A stretch of DNA of 5,294 nt from NCBI GenBank assembly GCA_045648505.1, contig JAZROD010000022.1, forward strand, positions 1-5,294. Reading direction: 5' to 3'. Source of the DNA: RGIG8700 sp045648505. Lineage in GTDB: Bacteria; Bacillota; Clostridia; RGIG6154. Below, in pieces: positions 1 through 5,294 of the stretch. The notes under the pieces were generated by a model. That model had not been told where the DNA came from. It saw nothing but the letters and a program-made list of their open reading frames with translations, and searched no databases. The position numbers and the translations under genes are program-made. The number at the start of each line of letters is the position of its first letter. Position 1 is the first letter of the stretch.

Positions 1-252
1 TTCATTTATTGTGCAATTAAGTTTATATTCTTCATTATAATAATTAATTGCATTATTAATTAAATCATCAGTTATATTTTCATTTTCTTTGAATTCTTTT
101 TCTGATATGATTTTTTTATTAATTTTATCATATATATATACTTCTGGAGAGTCAGTTGTGCTTTCTTTACTGCATAAGTCACGATGTATTCTATTTACTG
201 CGATTACGATATATTTATCCGATTCATAATTAGAGAAATATGTTGTTGTGAT
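1..252 (-). CDS. Partial unknown ORF, 5' end lost at the metK junction, runs off the window edge
   Basis: On the minus strand a frame different from that of metK has no stop codon from position 330 to the window edge (110 codons). Only about 84 of these lie beyond the point where metK similarity ends. In DNA of about 22% GC a run this long is unlikely by chance, so it probably codes. The translation contains stretches such as YFSNYESDKYIVIAVNR and SPEVYIYDKINKKIISEKEF, rich in Asn, Lys, Ile, Tyr and Glu. There is no ATG in the frame and no ribosome binding site, so the real start lies on DNA that is absent here. I recognise no family, membrane segment or catalytic motif. It is not the missing MetK C-terminus in another frame: nothing like the expected FGT or DLRP stretches appears. 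It is probably a fragment of a foreign or misjoined gene. Confidence 0.5.
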   Translation of the reverse strand, partial: MTTTYFSNYESDKYIVIAVNRIHRDLCSKESTTDSPEVYIYDKINKKIISEKEFKENENITDDLINNAINYYNEEYKLNCTINE

Positions 253-1223
253 GTTTCTATATTTATAGATATTGGATTGTTTTTGCCAATAGTATAAGAT
301 ACACCTATTTCGCAAATGTCGCTTAATTTGTTATAAACGACATTTTTAGCAACATATCTTGCATAGTAAGCCGCACTTCTGTCTACTTTAGTAGGGTCTT
401 TTCCTGAAAAAGCACCGCCACCGTGTCTTGCATAACCGCCGTATGTGTCAACAATGATTTTTCTTCCTGTTAAACCTGTGTCGCCCATAGGTCCGCCGAT
501 AACGAATCTGCCTGTTGGGTTAACATAGATTTTTGTATTTTCATCCATAAGATTTGCAGGAACGATTGGCTTGATAACATATTCAATCATATCTTTTCTG
601 ATTGTTTCAAGGTCTGCTTCTTCACCGTGCTGTGTTGAAACAACAACAGCTTCAACTCTTACAGGTGTATCACCATCATACTCAACGGTAACCTGAGTTT
701 TTCCGTCAGGTCTTAAATAATCAACAACGCCTGTTTTTCTTACTTCTGTAAGTTTTTTAGCCATTTTATGTGCAAGCATAATAGGAAGTGGCATAAGTTC
801 TTCTGTTTCGTCACAAGCATAACCAAACATCATACCCTGGTCACCTGCACCTGTTTCAAACTTATCTTCCTTTTCGCCGTCTTTTGCTTCCTTGGCTTTA
901 TCAACGCCAAGTGCAATATCTGCAGACTGTTCGTCAATCTGAGTTAAAACACCGCAAGTTGAAGCATCAAAGCCAAACTTTGCTCTGTTATAACCGATTT
1001 CGTTAACAGTATCTCTTGCAATTTTAGGGATGTCCACATAACAATCTGTTGTAATTTCACCCATAACAACAATTGTTCCTGTTGTAACAAATGTTTCGCA
1101 AGCTACTCTTGCTTTAGGGTCCTTTGAATATATTGCATCAAGAACAGAATCTGAAATAAGGTCACAGATTTTATCAGGATGTCCTTCTGTAACTGATTCA
1201 GATGTGAATAATTTTCTGCCCAT
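204..1223 (-). pseudogene. metK: S-adenosylmethionine synthetase, C-terminally truncated
   Basis: MetK makes S-adenosylmethionine from methionine and ATP in the cytosol, releasing phosphate and pyrophosphate. Counting from the ATG at 1223, the sequence shows the N-terminal TSESVTEGHPDK (residues 7-18), the signature GAGDQG (125-130), and the second signature GGGAFSGKD (268-276). The start at 1223 is preferred over an in-frame ATG at 1250. It has an AGGAGGT site 7 bases upstream, begins where MetK proteins normally begin, and the upstream ATG falls at the predicted transcription start. Family-like sequence continues to PISINIET (residue 324), where an FGT motif is expected. Instead come 15 unrelated residues and a stop. 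The product is 339 residues against about 380-400 for the family, so the C-terminal part including the DLRP region is missing. Such a protein is unlikely to be active. Because metK is usually essential, either an intact copy exists elsewhere or the join is an assembly artefact. The family call is very secure; pseudogene status depends on the junction being real. Confidence 0.93.
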
Positions 1224-1230
1224 GGTAATT

Positions 1231-1237
1231 ACCTCCT
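1231..1237 (-). promoter_or_regulatory. metK ribosome binding site
   Basis: Read on the minus strand this is AGGAGGT, a near-perfect Shine-Dalgarno sequence ending 7 bases before the ATG at 1223. It decides the metK start, because the in-frame ATG at 1250 has no such site before it. Confidence 0.9.
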
Positions 1238-1258
1238 GTGTTTTTTTCATTTGGTATT

Positions 1259-1287
1259 ATTCTACCATAAGCCGACACTTTTTGCAA
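1259..1287 (-). promoter_or_regulatory. metK promoter (sigma-A type)
   Basis: On the minus strand, TTGCAA (1287-1282) is followed after exactly 17 bases by TAGAAT (1264-1259). The -10 box is preceded by TGG, giving a TGn extended -10. Transcription would start near 1252, leaving a leader of only about 30 bases before the ATG at 1223. This lies in the 67-base gap after spoIIE. There is no terminator in the gap, so read-through from spoIIE may add to metK expression during sporulation. The leader is too short for a SAM (S-box) riboswitch. Confidence 0.7.
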
Positions 1288-1290
1288 CTA

Positions 1291-3624
1291 CTATTTTTCA
1301 GTTATTTTTACGGCAAGCACCGTCATATCATCTGTGTGTGTACTTTGCAATTTCATAGCTTTATTCAACAGAATATCTGAAATTTCCTTTGCAGATTCTT
1401 CATTTATATTTTTAAGCACTTCCCTTATCCAACTGTCATCTCTTATAACTTCCGTAACACCATCTGATGCAATTACAATCACATCGCCTTTTGAGAACCT
1501 CATTTTGCTTTTTGCAGGCTCCGAAACTCCCACAATCCCCGTGGGCAGACTTGATGACCTTAAACACACAACCTTCTTACCTTTTTTGATATACGAACCC
1601 ACACTCCCCGTTTTTACGAACTCTCCGTAGCCTGTGTAAAGGTCAAATATAAGCATATCTATGGTTGCAAAATTCTCATCATAGGATTTTAATATCAAAA
1701 CAGAGTTTATAAGCTTCACTGCAGTTTCCTTGTCAATTCCTGCAACAAGCATACCTTCAAGAAGCTTTACTGTTTCATTACTTTCTTTTGCGGCTTCGTT
1801 TCCGCTTCCCATTCCGTCACTGAGTGCTACTATTACTTTTCCGTCACCCGGTCTTATTATGGCATAGCTGTCACCCCATTCTTTTTCACCTTTTTGTCTT
1901 GTCCTTGAAACTCCCACCTCTGCTTCAAACCATTCTCTTTCTTTTAGCACTATACTACACTTTCCTGATGTGCAATTTCTGTTTTCAGCATAAAATCTTC
2001 TTTTAAGAATTTTCTCCGCTGCAGGTGCAATAACAAAATGACAGGTACTGTCCTTTTTACAATCTGCAACTGTTATATTTATCTGATACCTTTCTTCTTT
2101 TTCCTTAACGACTGTGATATCCGCCACTCTCACTCCAAGATTATCTAAAAACTCAACCATTCTCTCTTCTGCTTCAAGTTCAAAGCTATATCCGTTTTCT
2201 ATTTCTTCTGCAATACCTTCAACCACTCTGGAAACATCGCAAAGTTGTTGATTTATAAGCTTTTTGCTTTCAAGAATTTTATTTTCCCATACCGTATTTA
2301 CACGATAAAGTTCATAAACCTTATTGGTTTCAAGTACAAGAGCAGATGGATTGTAGCATACATTTTTAAACGCCGGCGGAACATCATATTGCTCACTCCA
2401 ACCCCTTATTTTTGTTGCTCTTAACAAATCTGAAACCACTTTATATGTATCTTTATAGTCATCAACCCAGCACTTTTTACTGTTTCTGCAATTTCTGCAC
2501 ACTCGTTGAGCCACATTTTCTATAAGCATTTTTTCTTCTTTTTCCTGACTCATTTCAGTTCTTTTATTGTTTTTGGTAATAACACCCGCCATTTTCTCAA
2601 AAACGCAAGAGAGTCTTTTCATTCTTTCACCCGCCTCCTTTTTCACCATTTCCACTCTTCTGGCTTCTTTTATCTTCGCAGAAGGAAGAAGCATCAGTAT
2701 ATTTCTTTTTATTTTCTTCAGTTTTGCTGCAGGGGTGAGAAAAATCGCAATCGCACCTATCATAACTTCAAAAATGTTAACAAGAATAAAGGAAGAATTA
2801 TTGGCATAAAAAGTAAAAAAAGCATTTGCCAGAATAAAAGAAGCAACCGCCCCTGTTTTTCCATATTTTGCACCAAAGGAAGCAAAAACAGATGCCACCG
2901 AATATGAACCTATGCAATAGAGCATTTCAGGATTTGCAATCCCCATAACACTTCCCAGCAAAATACCCGCAGTTGCACAAATACCTGTGTTAAACTCAAG
3001 CGCCGTAAAAATAATTATTATATCCGCAATAATTCCCGCAAGGGTTATATCATACACAAGCTTAATATCCGACACGGAAGCAAGGGTAACAAGAGTTACA
3101 CAAGAGAGAGCAATAAGTTCTTTTTTCGTCATGGTTCTTCTTATTTTTTCGGTTTCAAAATAAGAAAAGAAAGCTATGTAATACTCTGCAAGAAAATATG
3201 CACATATAAATTCAAGAGAAAGTACAATAAAATCATAAATACTTGTCCCTGCAAAAGCAAAATAAATAATGCACCCCAGGAAAGCACTTGTAAATATTGC
3301 CAGATTTTTCTTTTTGTGGTCTCTGAATTTTTCTGCAAAAAAGCTGATTATTCCCATAAAAAAGTACATTAAAAGATATTTAAGTCCCCACATTTCTTTG
3401 CCTGATAATGAAACCCCAAGCATTGGCAACAAGCACGCCATAGGCGAATAATTTTTAAGTATGTATGCAACTATACATGCCATACCAAATGGCGACATAT
3501 TATAAAAGAGAAATGCCCGTCCCGACAGCACTCCTACAGTCATTGTAATAATATCATTTATTCTGATATATCCTGTTATTGTTTCTCTGATATCTTTAAT
3601 TTTTTCTTTCGCTATCTTATACAT
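1291..3624 (-). CDS. spoIIE: Stage II sporulation protein E (SpoIIE), PP2C-type serine phosphatase
   Basis: SpoIIE sits at the polar septum of sporulating cells and dephosphorylates the anti-anti-sigma factor SpoIIAA, which frees sigma-F in the forespore. It also interacts with FtsZ during septation. The 777-residue product is close to the family length (about 800). Residues 26-300 are a series of hydrophobic membrane segments, about ten as expected for the family. A cysteine cluster CRNCRNSKKCW (376-386) follows in the central regulatory region, a pattern I associate with SpoIIE. The C-terminal PP2C domain (about 565-775) carries the metal-binding motifs GDSY (584-587), ALSDGMGSG (600-608), ASDGVTE (719-725) and HTDDMT (763-768), so the catalytic aspartates are present. 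The ATG at 3624 is preceded by AAAGGAAG at 8 bases. It is divergent from the nfeD operon and lies upstream of metK. I see no frameshift or lesion. Confidence 0.97.
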   Translation of the reverse strand: MYKIAKEKIKDIRETITGYIRINDIITMTVGVLSGRAFLFYNMSPFGMACIVAYILKNYSPMACLLPMLGVSLSGKEMWGLKYLLMYFFMGIISFFAEKFRDHKKKNLAIFTSAFLGCIIYFAFAGTSIYDFIVLSLEFICAYFLAEYYIAFFSYFETEKIRRTMTKKELIALSCVTLVTLASVSDIKLVYDITLAGIIADIIIIFTALEFNTGICATAGILLGSVMGIANPEMLYCIGSYSVASVFASFGAKYGKTGAVASFILANAFFTFYANNSSFILVNIFEVMIGAIAIFLTPAAKLKKIKRNILMLLPSAKIKEARRVEMVKKEAGERMKRLSCVFEKMAGVITKNNKRTEMSQEKEEKMLIENVAQRVCRNCRNSKKCWVDDYKDTYKVVSDLLRATKIRGWSEQYDVPPAFKNVCYNPSALVLETNKVYELYRVNTVWENKILESKKLINQQLCDVSRVVEGIAEEIENGYSFELEAEERMVEFLDNLGVRVADITVVKEKEERYQINITVADCKKDSTCHFVIAPAAEKILKRRFYAENRNCTSGKCSIVLKEREWFEAEVGVSRTRQKGEKEWGDSYAIIRPGDGKVIVALSDGMGSGNEAAKESNETVKLLEGMLVAGIDKETAVKLINSVLILKSYDENFATIDMLIFDLYTGYGEFVKTGSVGSYIKKGKKVVCLRSSSLPTGIVGVSEPAKSKMRFSKGDVIVIASDGVTEVIRDDSWIREVLKNINEESAKEISDILLNKAMKLQSTHTDDMTVLAVKITEK

Positions 3625-3632
3625 TTCACCTA

Positions 3633-3640
3633 CTTCCTTT
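3633..3640 (-). promoter_or_regulatory. spoIIE ribosome binding site
   Basis: On the minus strand AAAGGAAG ends 8 bases before the ATG at 3624. A second purine stretch, AGGTG (3631-3627), is closer, but its spacing is too short to be the main site. The predicted transcription start (about 3641) is almost adjacent to this site, so the leader would be very short. Confidence 0.65.
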
Positions 3641-3647
3641 CGGTAAA

Positions 3648-3680
3648 ATTATACATTTTCTGTTTTGAAAATTTTGTCAT
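3648..3680 (-). promoter_or_regulatory. spoIIE promoter with 21-base spacer, candidate Spo0A-controlled promoter
   Basis: On the minus strand there is a perfect -10 box TATAAT (3653-3648). The best -35 candidate upstream, ATGACA (3680-3675), matches five of six bases of TTGACA but lies 21 bases away rather than 17. From knowledge of Bacillus subtilis, the Spo0A-activated spoIIE and spoIIG promoters use sigma-A with an over-long spacer of 21-22 bases. Here TGACAAA overlapping the -35 matches five of seven positions of the 0A box TGTCGAA. The spacer layout is seen in the sequence; Spo0A control is inferred, and the 0A-box match is weak. Confidence 0.6.
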
Positions 3681-3757
3681 ATTCACCATATTTATCAGCT
3701 TTTTATATGCCAAAGAATTATATATCCCGTCATTTCCCGTCTGTAAATCAATTCTTA

Positions 3758-3786
3758 TTGCAATATAGACTAAAATATGCTATTAT
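3758..3786 (+). promoter_or_regulatory. Promoter of the nfeD-paraslipin operon (sigma-A type)
   Basis: TTGCAA (3758-3763) is followed after 17 bases by TATTAT (3781-3786), preceded by TGC, which makes a TGn extended -10. Transcription would start near 3792-3793, at the edge of the ribosome binding site AAAGGAGGT (3792-3800), so the leader would be only about 15 bases. A second possible -10, TAAAAT (3771-3776), would give a longer leader but lacks a good -35. The spoIIE promoter lies back to back with this one in the same 183-base gap. Confidence 0.55.
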
Positions 3787-3807
3787 TAACTAAAGGAGGT
3801 ATGTGTT

Positions 3808-4239
3808 ATGAACACAGCAGCATCAATATGGTTGATAATAACAGTGCTTGCCCTTATTACTGAAGGCTGCACTGCAGGACTAACAACCATCTGGTTTGCA
3901 ATAGGCGGAGCGGCAAGCTTTATTCTTGCAATTTTTAATGTGAACACCTATATTCAGATTGCCGTATTTTTCATTGTATCTGTGCTTCTTCTTATATTCA
4001 CAAGACCTTTAATTTCAAAAACACTTGTTAAAGAAAAAGAAAAGACAAATGCAGATAAAATAATAGGTCAGAAAGCATTGGTTATCGAAGAAATAAACGA
4101 GCTTAAAGGAATAGGACAGATTAAAATTTCAGGTAGTGTATGGTCCGCAAAAGCAGATGAAATCATACAAAAGGACGAAACGGTTATAATAGAAAACATC
4201 AAAGGTGTTCACGTGGTAGTTAAAAAGGAGGAAAACTAA
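3808..4239 (+). CDS. Short NfeD-family membrane protein (YbbJ-like)
   Basis: This is a short NfeD protein of 143 residues, without the serine-protease domain of long NfeD forms. Hydrophobic stretches at about residues 5-18, 22-44 and 48-65 make a membrane anchor. A charged linker (71-84) leads to a C-terminal beta-rich domain (about 86-140) with IGQKALVIEE and ISGSVWSAKA, the pattern of the NfeD OB-fold. In the family this domain is thought to bind or assist the SPFH partner encoded next door. A strong AAAGGAGGT site ends 7 bases before the ATG. Its stop codon at 4237-4239 directly abuts the ATG of the paraslipin gene, so the two are almost certainly co-transcribed and translated as a pair, as in E. 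coli ybbJ-qmcA. Family assignment is secure; the precise cellular role is inferred from the pairing. Confidence 0.88.
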   Translation: MNTAASIWLIITVLALITEGCTAGLTTIWFAIGGAASFILAIFNVNTYIQIAVFFIVSVLLLIFTRPLISKTLVKEKEKTNADKIIGQKALVIEEINELKGIGQIKISGSVWSAKADEIIQKDETVIIENIKGVHVVVKKEEN

Positions 4240-5124
4240 ATGTTAGAAGGTATTTTATTTTTCATAGTTATTGTAATGATTTTGATAATCGCAAACATCA
4301 AAATTGTTCCACAGGCAAATTCTTATGTTATTGAAAGACTTGGTGCATACCACGCATCATGGGATGTGGGTCTTCACATTAAAATTCCTTTCATCGAAAG
4401 AATTGCAAAAAGAGTTTCATTAAAAGAACAGGTTGTTGACTTCCCACCTCAGCCTGTTATTACAAAAGATAATGTTACAATGCAGATTGATACTGTTGTT
4501 TACTATCAGATAACAGACCCAAAAATGTTCACATACGGTGTTGAACATCCAATGTCTGCCATCGAAAACTTAACTGCAACAACTTTAAGAAATATTATCG
4601 GTGACCTTGAGCTTGACCAGACTCTTACATCAAGAGAACTTGTAAACACAAAAATGCGTTCAATTCTTGACGAAGCAACTGATCCTTGGGGAATTAAAAT
4701 CAACCGTGTTGAACTTAAAAACATTCTCCCACCAAAAGAGATAAGAGATGCCATGGAAAAGCAGATGAAGGCAGAGCGTGAAAGAAGAGAATCTATCCTT
4801 AAAGCAGAGGGTGAAAAGAAATCTGCAATCTTAATTGCAGAAGGTGAAAAAGAATCTATGATTCTTGCGGCAGAAGCTCACAAGCAGTCTGCAATCAAAA
4901 AAGCAGAAGGTGAAGCAGAAGCTATCCTTAAAATCCAGAATGCTACTGCAGAAGGTTTAAGAATGTTAAACGAAGCAAACCCAACAAGTCAGGTTATTGC
5001 AATCAAGAGCCTTGAAGCTTTAAAAGAAATGGCAGACGGTCAGGCAACAAAGATTATTATTCCATCAGAACTTCAGGGTCTTGCAGGACTTGCAACTTCA
5101 CTTAAAGAATTCATTAAAGACTGA
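4240..5124 (+). CDS. SPFH/band-7 paraslipin (stomatin-like, QmcA/YbbK type)
   Basis: This 294-residue protein is close to the length of E. coli QmcA (about 305). An N-terminal membrane segment (residues 4-20) is followed by the SPFH/band-7 domain. That domain includes NSYVIERLGAYH (27-38), DVGLHIKIPFIERI (42-55), a VVDFPPQPVITKDNVTMQID stretch (65-84) and NLTATTLRNIIGDLELDQTL (110-129). DPWGIKINRVELKNILPP (148-165) closes the domain. A charged helix or coiled coil then runs from about 170 to 240, and ends in a conserved tail with IIIPSELQGL (272-281). Proteins of this class assemble into large ring- or cage-shaped oligomers that organise membrane microdomains and regulate membrane proteases. 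The ATG has AAAAAGGAGG 8 bases upstream, inside the end of nfeD. A hairpin with a T-run lies 41 bases after the stop. The sequence appears intact. HflC/HflK are more distant alternatives; the NfeD partner favours the paraslipin class. Confidence 0.93.
   Translation: MLEGILFFIVIVMILIIANIKIVPQANSYVIERLGAYHASWDVGLHIKIPFIERIAKRVSLKEQVVDFPPQPVITKDNVTMQIDTVVYYQITDPKMFTYGVEHPMSAIENLTATTLRNIIGDLELDQTLTSRELVNTKMRSILDEATDPWGIKINRVELKNILPPKEIRDAMEKQMKAERERRESILKAEGEKKSAILIAEGEKESMILAAEAHKQSAIKKAEGEAEAILKIQNATAEGLRMLNEANPTSQVIAIKSLEALKEMADGQATKIIIPSELQGLAGLATSLKEFIKD
4804..4935 (+). repeat. Four imperfect 33-base tandem units encoding an 11-residue (hendecad) coiled-coil repeat
   Basis: Within the paraslipin gene, residues 189-232 fall into four successive 11-residue units. 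They begin AEGEKKSAILI, AEGEKESMILA, AEAHKQSAIKK and AEGEAEAILKI. Each starts with codons GCA GAA/GAG, and the DNA units are 33 bases long. An 11-residue period matches a right-handed, nearly straight coiled coil, as found in the helical wall of SPFH cages. AEGE-type repeats are common in this family, so this is a structural feature and not an inserted repeat. Confidence 0.85.
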
Positions 5125-5159
5125 TTTAATATAAAAAAGGAACTGTTTTTAAACTGAAG

Positions 5160-5168
5160 TGATATAAT
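5160..5168 (+). promoter_or_regulatory. Possible extended -10 promoter element before the right-edge hairpin
   Basis: TGATATAAT is a perfect TGn-TATAAT extended -10. No convincing -35 lies 16-18 bases upstream. Transcription from it would start inside the hairpin at 5166-5202. It may be a chance match in A+T-rich intergenic DNA. Confidence 0.25.
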
Positions 5169-5206
5169 GATGGTAGACACAAAAAAAGTGTCTGCCATCA
5201 TTTTTT
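5166..5206 (+). terminator. Rho-independent terminator, or hairpin at the left end of a mobile element
   Basis: TGATGGTAGACAC (5168-5180) pairs with GTGTCTGCCATCA (5188-5200) around a loop of seven A residues. One pair is a G-U wobble, and two flanking A-T pairs extend the stem to 15. Six T residues follow (5201-5206). The form is that of an intrinsic terminator for the nfeD-paraslipin operon, whose last stop is at 5124. The stem could equally be part of the end of an insertion sequence that begins here, since an IS3-like ORF follows at once. Confidence 0.7.
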
Positions 5207-5210
5207 ATGC

Positions 5211-5216
5211 TATACT
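5211..5216 (+). promoter_or_regulatory. Possible -10 box of the right-edge gene
   Basis: TATACT is preceded by TGC, giving a TGn extended -10 shortly before the MGRPKGG reading frame. The -35 position 17 bases upstream (GTGTCT, 5188-5193) is weak and lies in the right arm of the hairpin. A weak resident promoter would be usual for an insertion sequence. Confidence 0.35.
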
Positions 5217-5237
5217 AAGGAAAAGGAGATGAAATAT

Positions 5238-5294
5238 ATGGGACGACCAAAAGGTGGAACAAATGTGAGTCATAGTAAAGAGGAAAAATTAGGA
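5238..5294 (+). CDS. Start of a probable IS3-family OrfA (helix-turn-helix) gene, truncated by the window end
   Basis: Only the first 19 codons are present: MGRPKGGTNVSHSKEEKLG, still open at the last base. The MGRPKGG...SKEEKL pattern resembles the N-terminus of OrfA proteins of IS3-family transposases, whose helix-turn-helix binds the element's ends. An AAGGAG site (5223-5228) lies 9 bases before the ATG at 5238. An in-frame ATG at 5229 touches that site and is too close to be used. With so little sequence, a different DNA-binding protein cannot be excluded. Confidence 0.5.
   Translation, partial: MGRPKGGTNVSHSKEEKLG

Larger units (their letters stand above)
5168..5294 (+). mobile_element. 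Possible left end of an IS3-like insertion sequence, cut by the window edge
   Basis: A strong inverted repeat beginning TGATGGTAGACAC lies just upstream of a short leader and the start of an IS3 OrfA-like gene. IS3-family ends usually begin with TG and sit this close to orfA. The other terminal repeat and any target-site duplication lie outside the window, so the exact boundary at 5168 is a guess. Confidence 0.35.

Noticed and set aside
121..150. Short TA dinucleotide run (tatatatata) as a microsatellite.
   Set aside because: It is only about five units long and lies in an A+T-rich open frame (VYIYD), so it is compositional.
1..250. The missing MetK C-terminus hidden behind a simple frameshift.
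   Set aside because: The alternative open frame contains none of the expected C-terminal MetK motifs, so this is a sequence replacement and not an indel.
1224..1250. Longer metK start at the ATG at 1250, adding nine residues.
   Set aside because: It lacks a ribosome binding site, the extra residues are not typical of MetK, and it coincides with the predicted transcription start.
2506..2907. Plus-strand open frame of 133 codons and smaller ones at 1334-1630, 1824-2006, 2567-2809 and 3269-3451.
   Set aside because: All lie antisense inside spoIIE, have low-complexity translations, and show no convincing start signals or family resemblance.
3625..3807. A small RNA or riboswitch in the divergent intergenic region.
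   Set aside because: The promoters lie close to each gene start, leaving leaders of under about 20 bases, and I see no stable hairpin or T-run in the gap.
4506..4754. Minus-strand open frame of 82 codons.
   Set aside because: It lies antisense inside the well-conserved SPFH domain and has no ribosome binding site or recognisable product.

Overview
The window looks like a chromosomal segment of a low-GC, endospore-forming Firmicute (class Clostridia or a relative). The main evidence is a nearly family-length SpoIIE, AGGAGG-type ribosome binding sites and A+T-rich codon use. It holds three intact protein genes, one truncated gene, and two fragments cut by the window edges.

Left half, minus strand: spoIIE (membrane-bound PP2C-type phosphatase of sporulation) is followed 67 bases later by metK (S-adenosylmethionine synthetase). 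Each has its own recognisable promoter. The spoIIE promoter has a 21-base spacer, the unusual layout known for Spo0A-activated spoIIE/spoIIG promoters. metK matches its family up to about residue 324, then switches abruptly into unrelated sequence and stops, losing about 70 C-terminal residues. Beyond the break (positions 1 to about 250) the DNA drops to about 22% GC by hand count, against about 40% in sampled metK blocks. There a different frame stays open to the window edge. This is either a recombination or insertion breakpoint or a chimeric assembly join.

Right half, plus strand, divergent from spoIIE across a 183-base intergenic region: a two-gene operon of a short NfeD-family membrane protein and an SPFH/band-7 paraslipin (QmcA/YbbK type). 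The two proteins are expected to form a membrane-microdomain or membrane-quality-control complex, as in the E. coli ybbJ-qmcA pair. The paraslipin coiled coil contains four clear 11-residue repeats.

Right edge: a strong hairpin followed by a T-run, then the first 19 codons of a gene starting MGRPKGG, which resembles OrfA of IS3-family insertion sequences. The window therefore ends near a probable mobile element on the right and at an abrupt break in metK on the left.

I see no RNA gene, CRISPR array or riboswitch, and no clearly new system. The points most worth checking are the metK junction, the spoIIE promoter and the right-edge hairpin/IS boundary.
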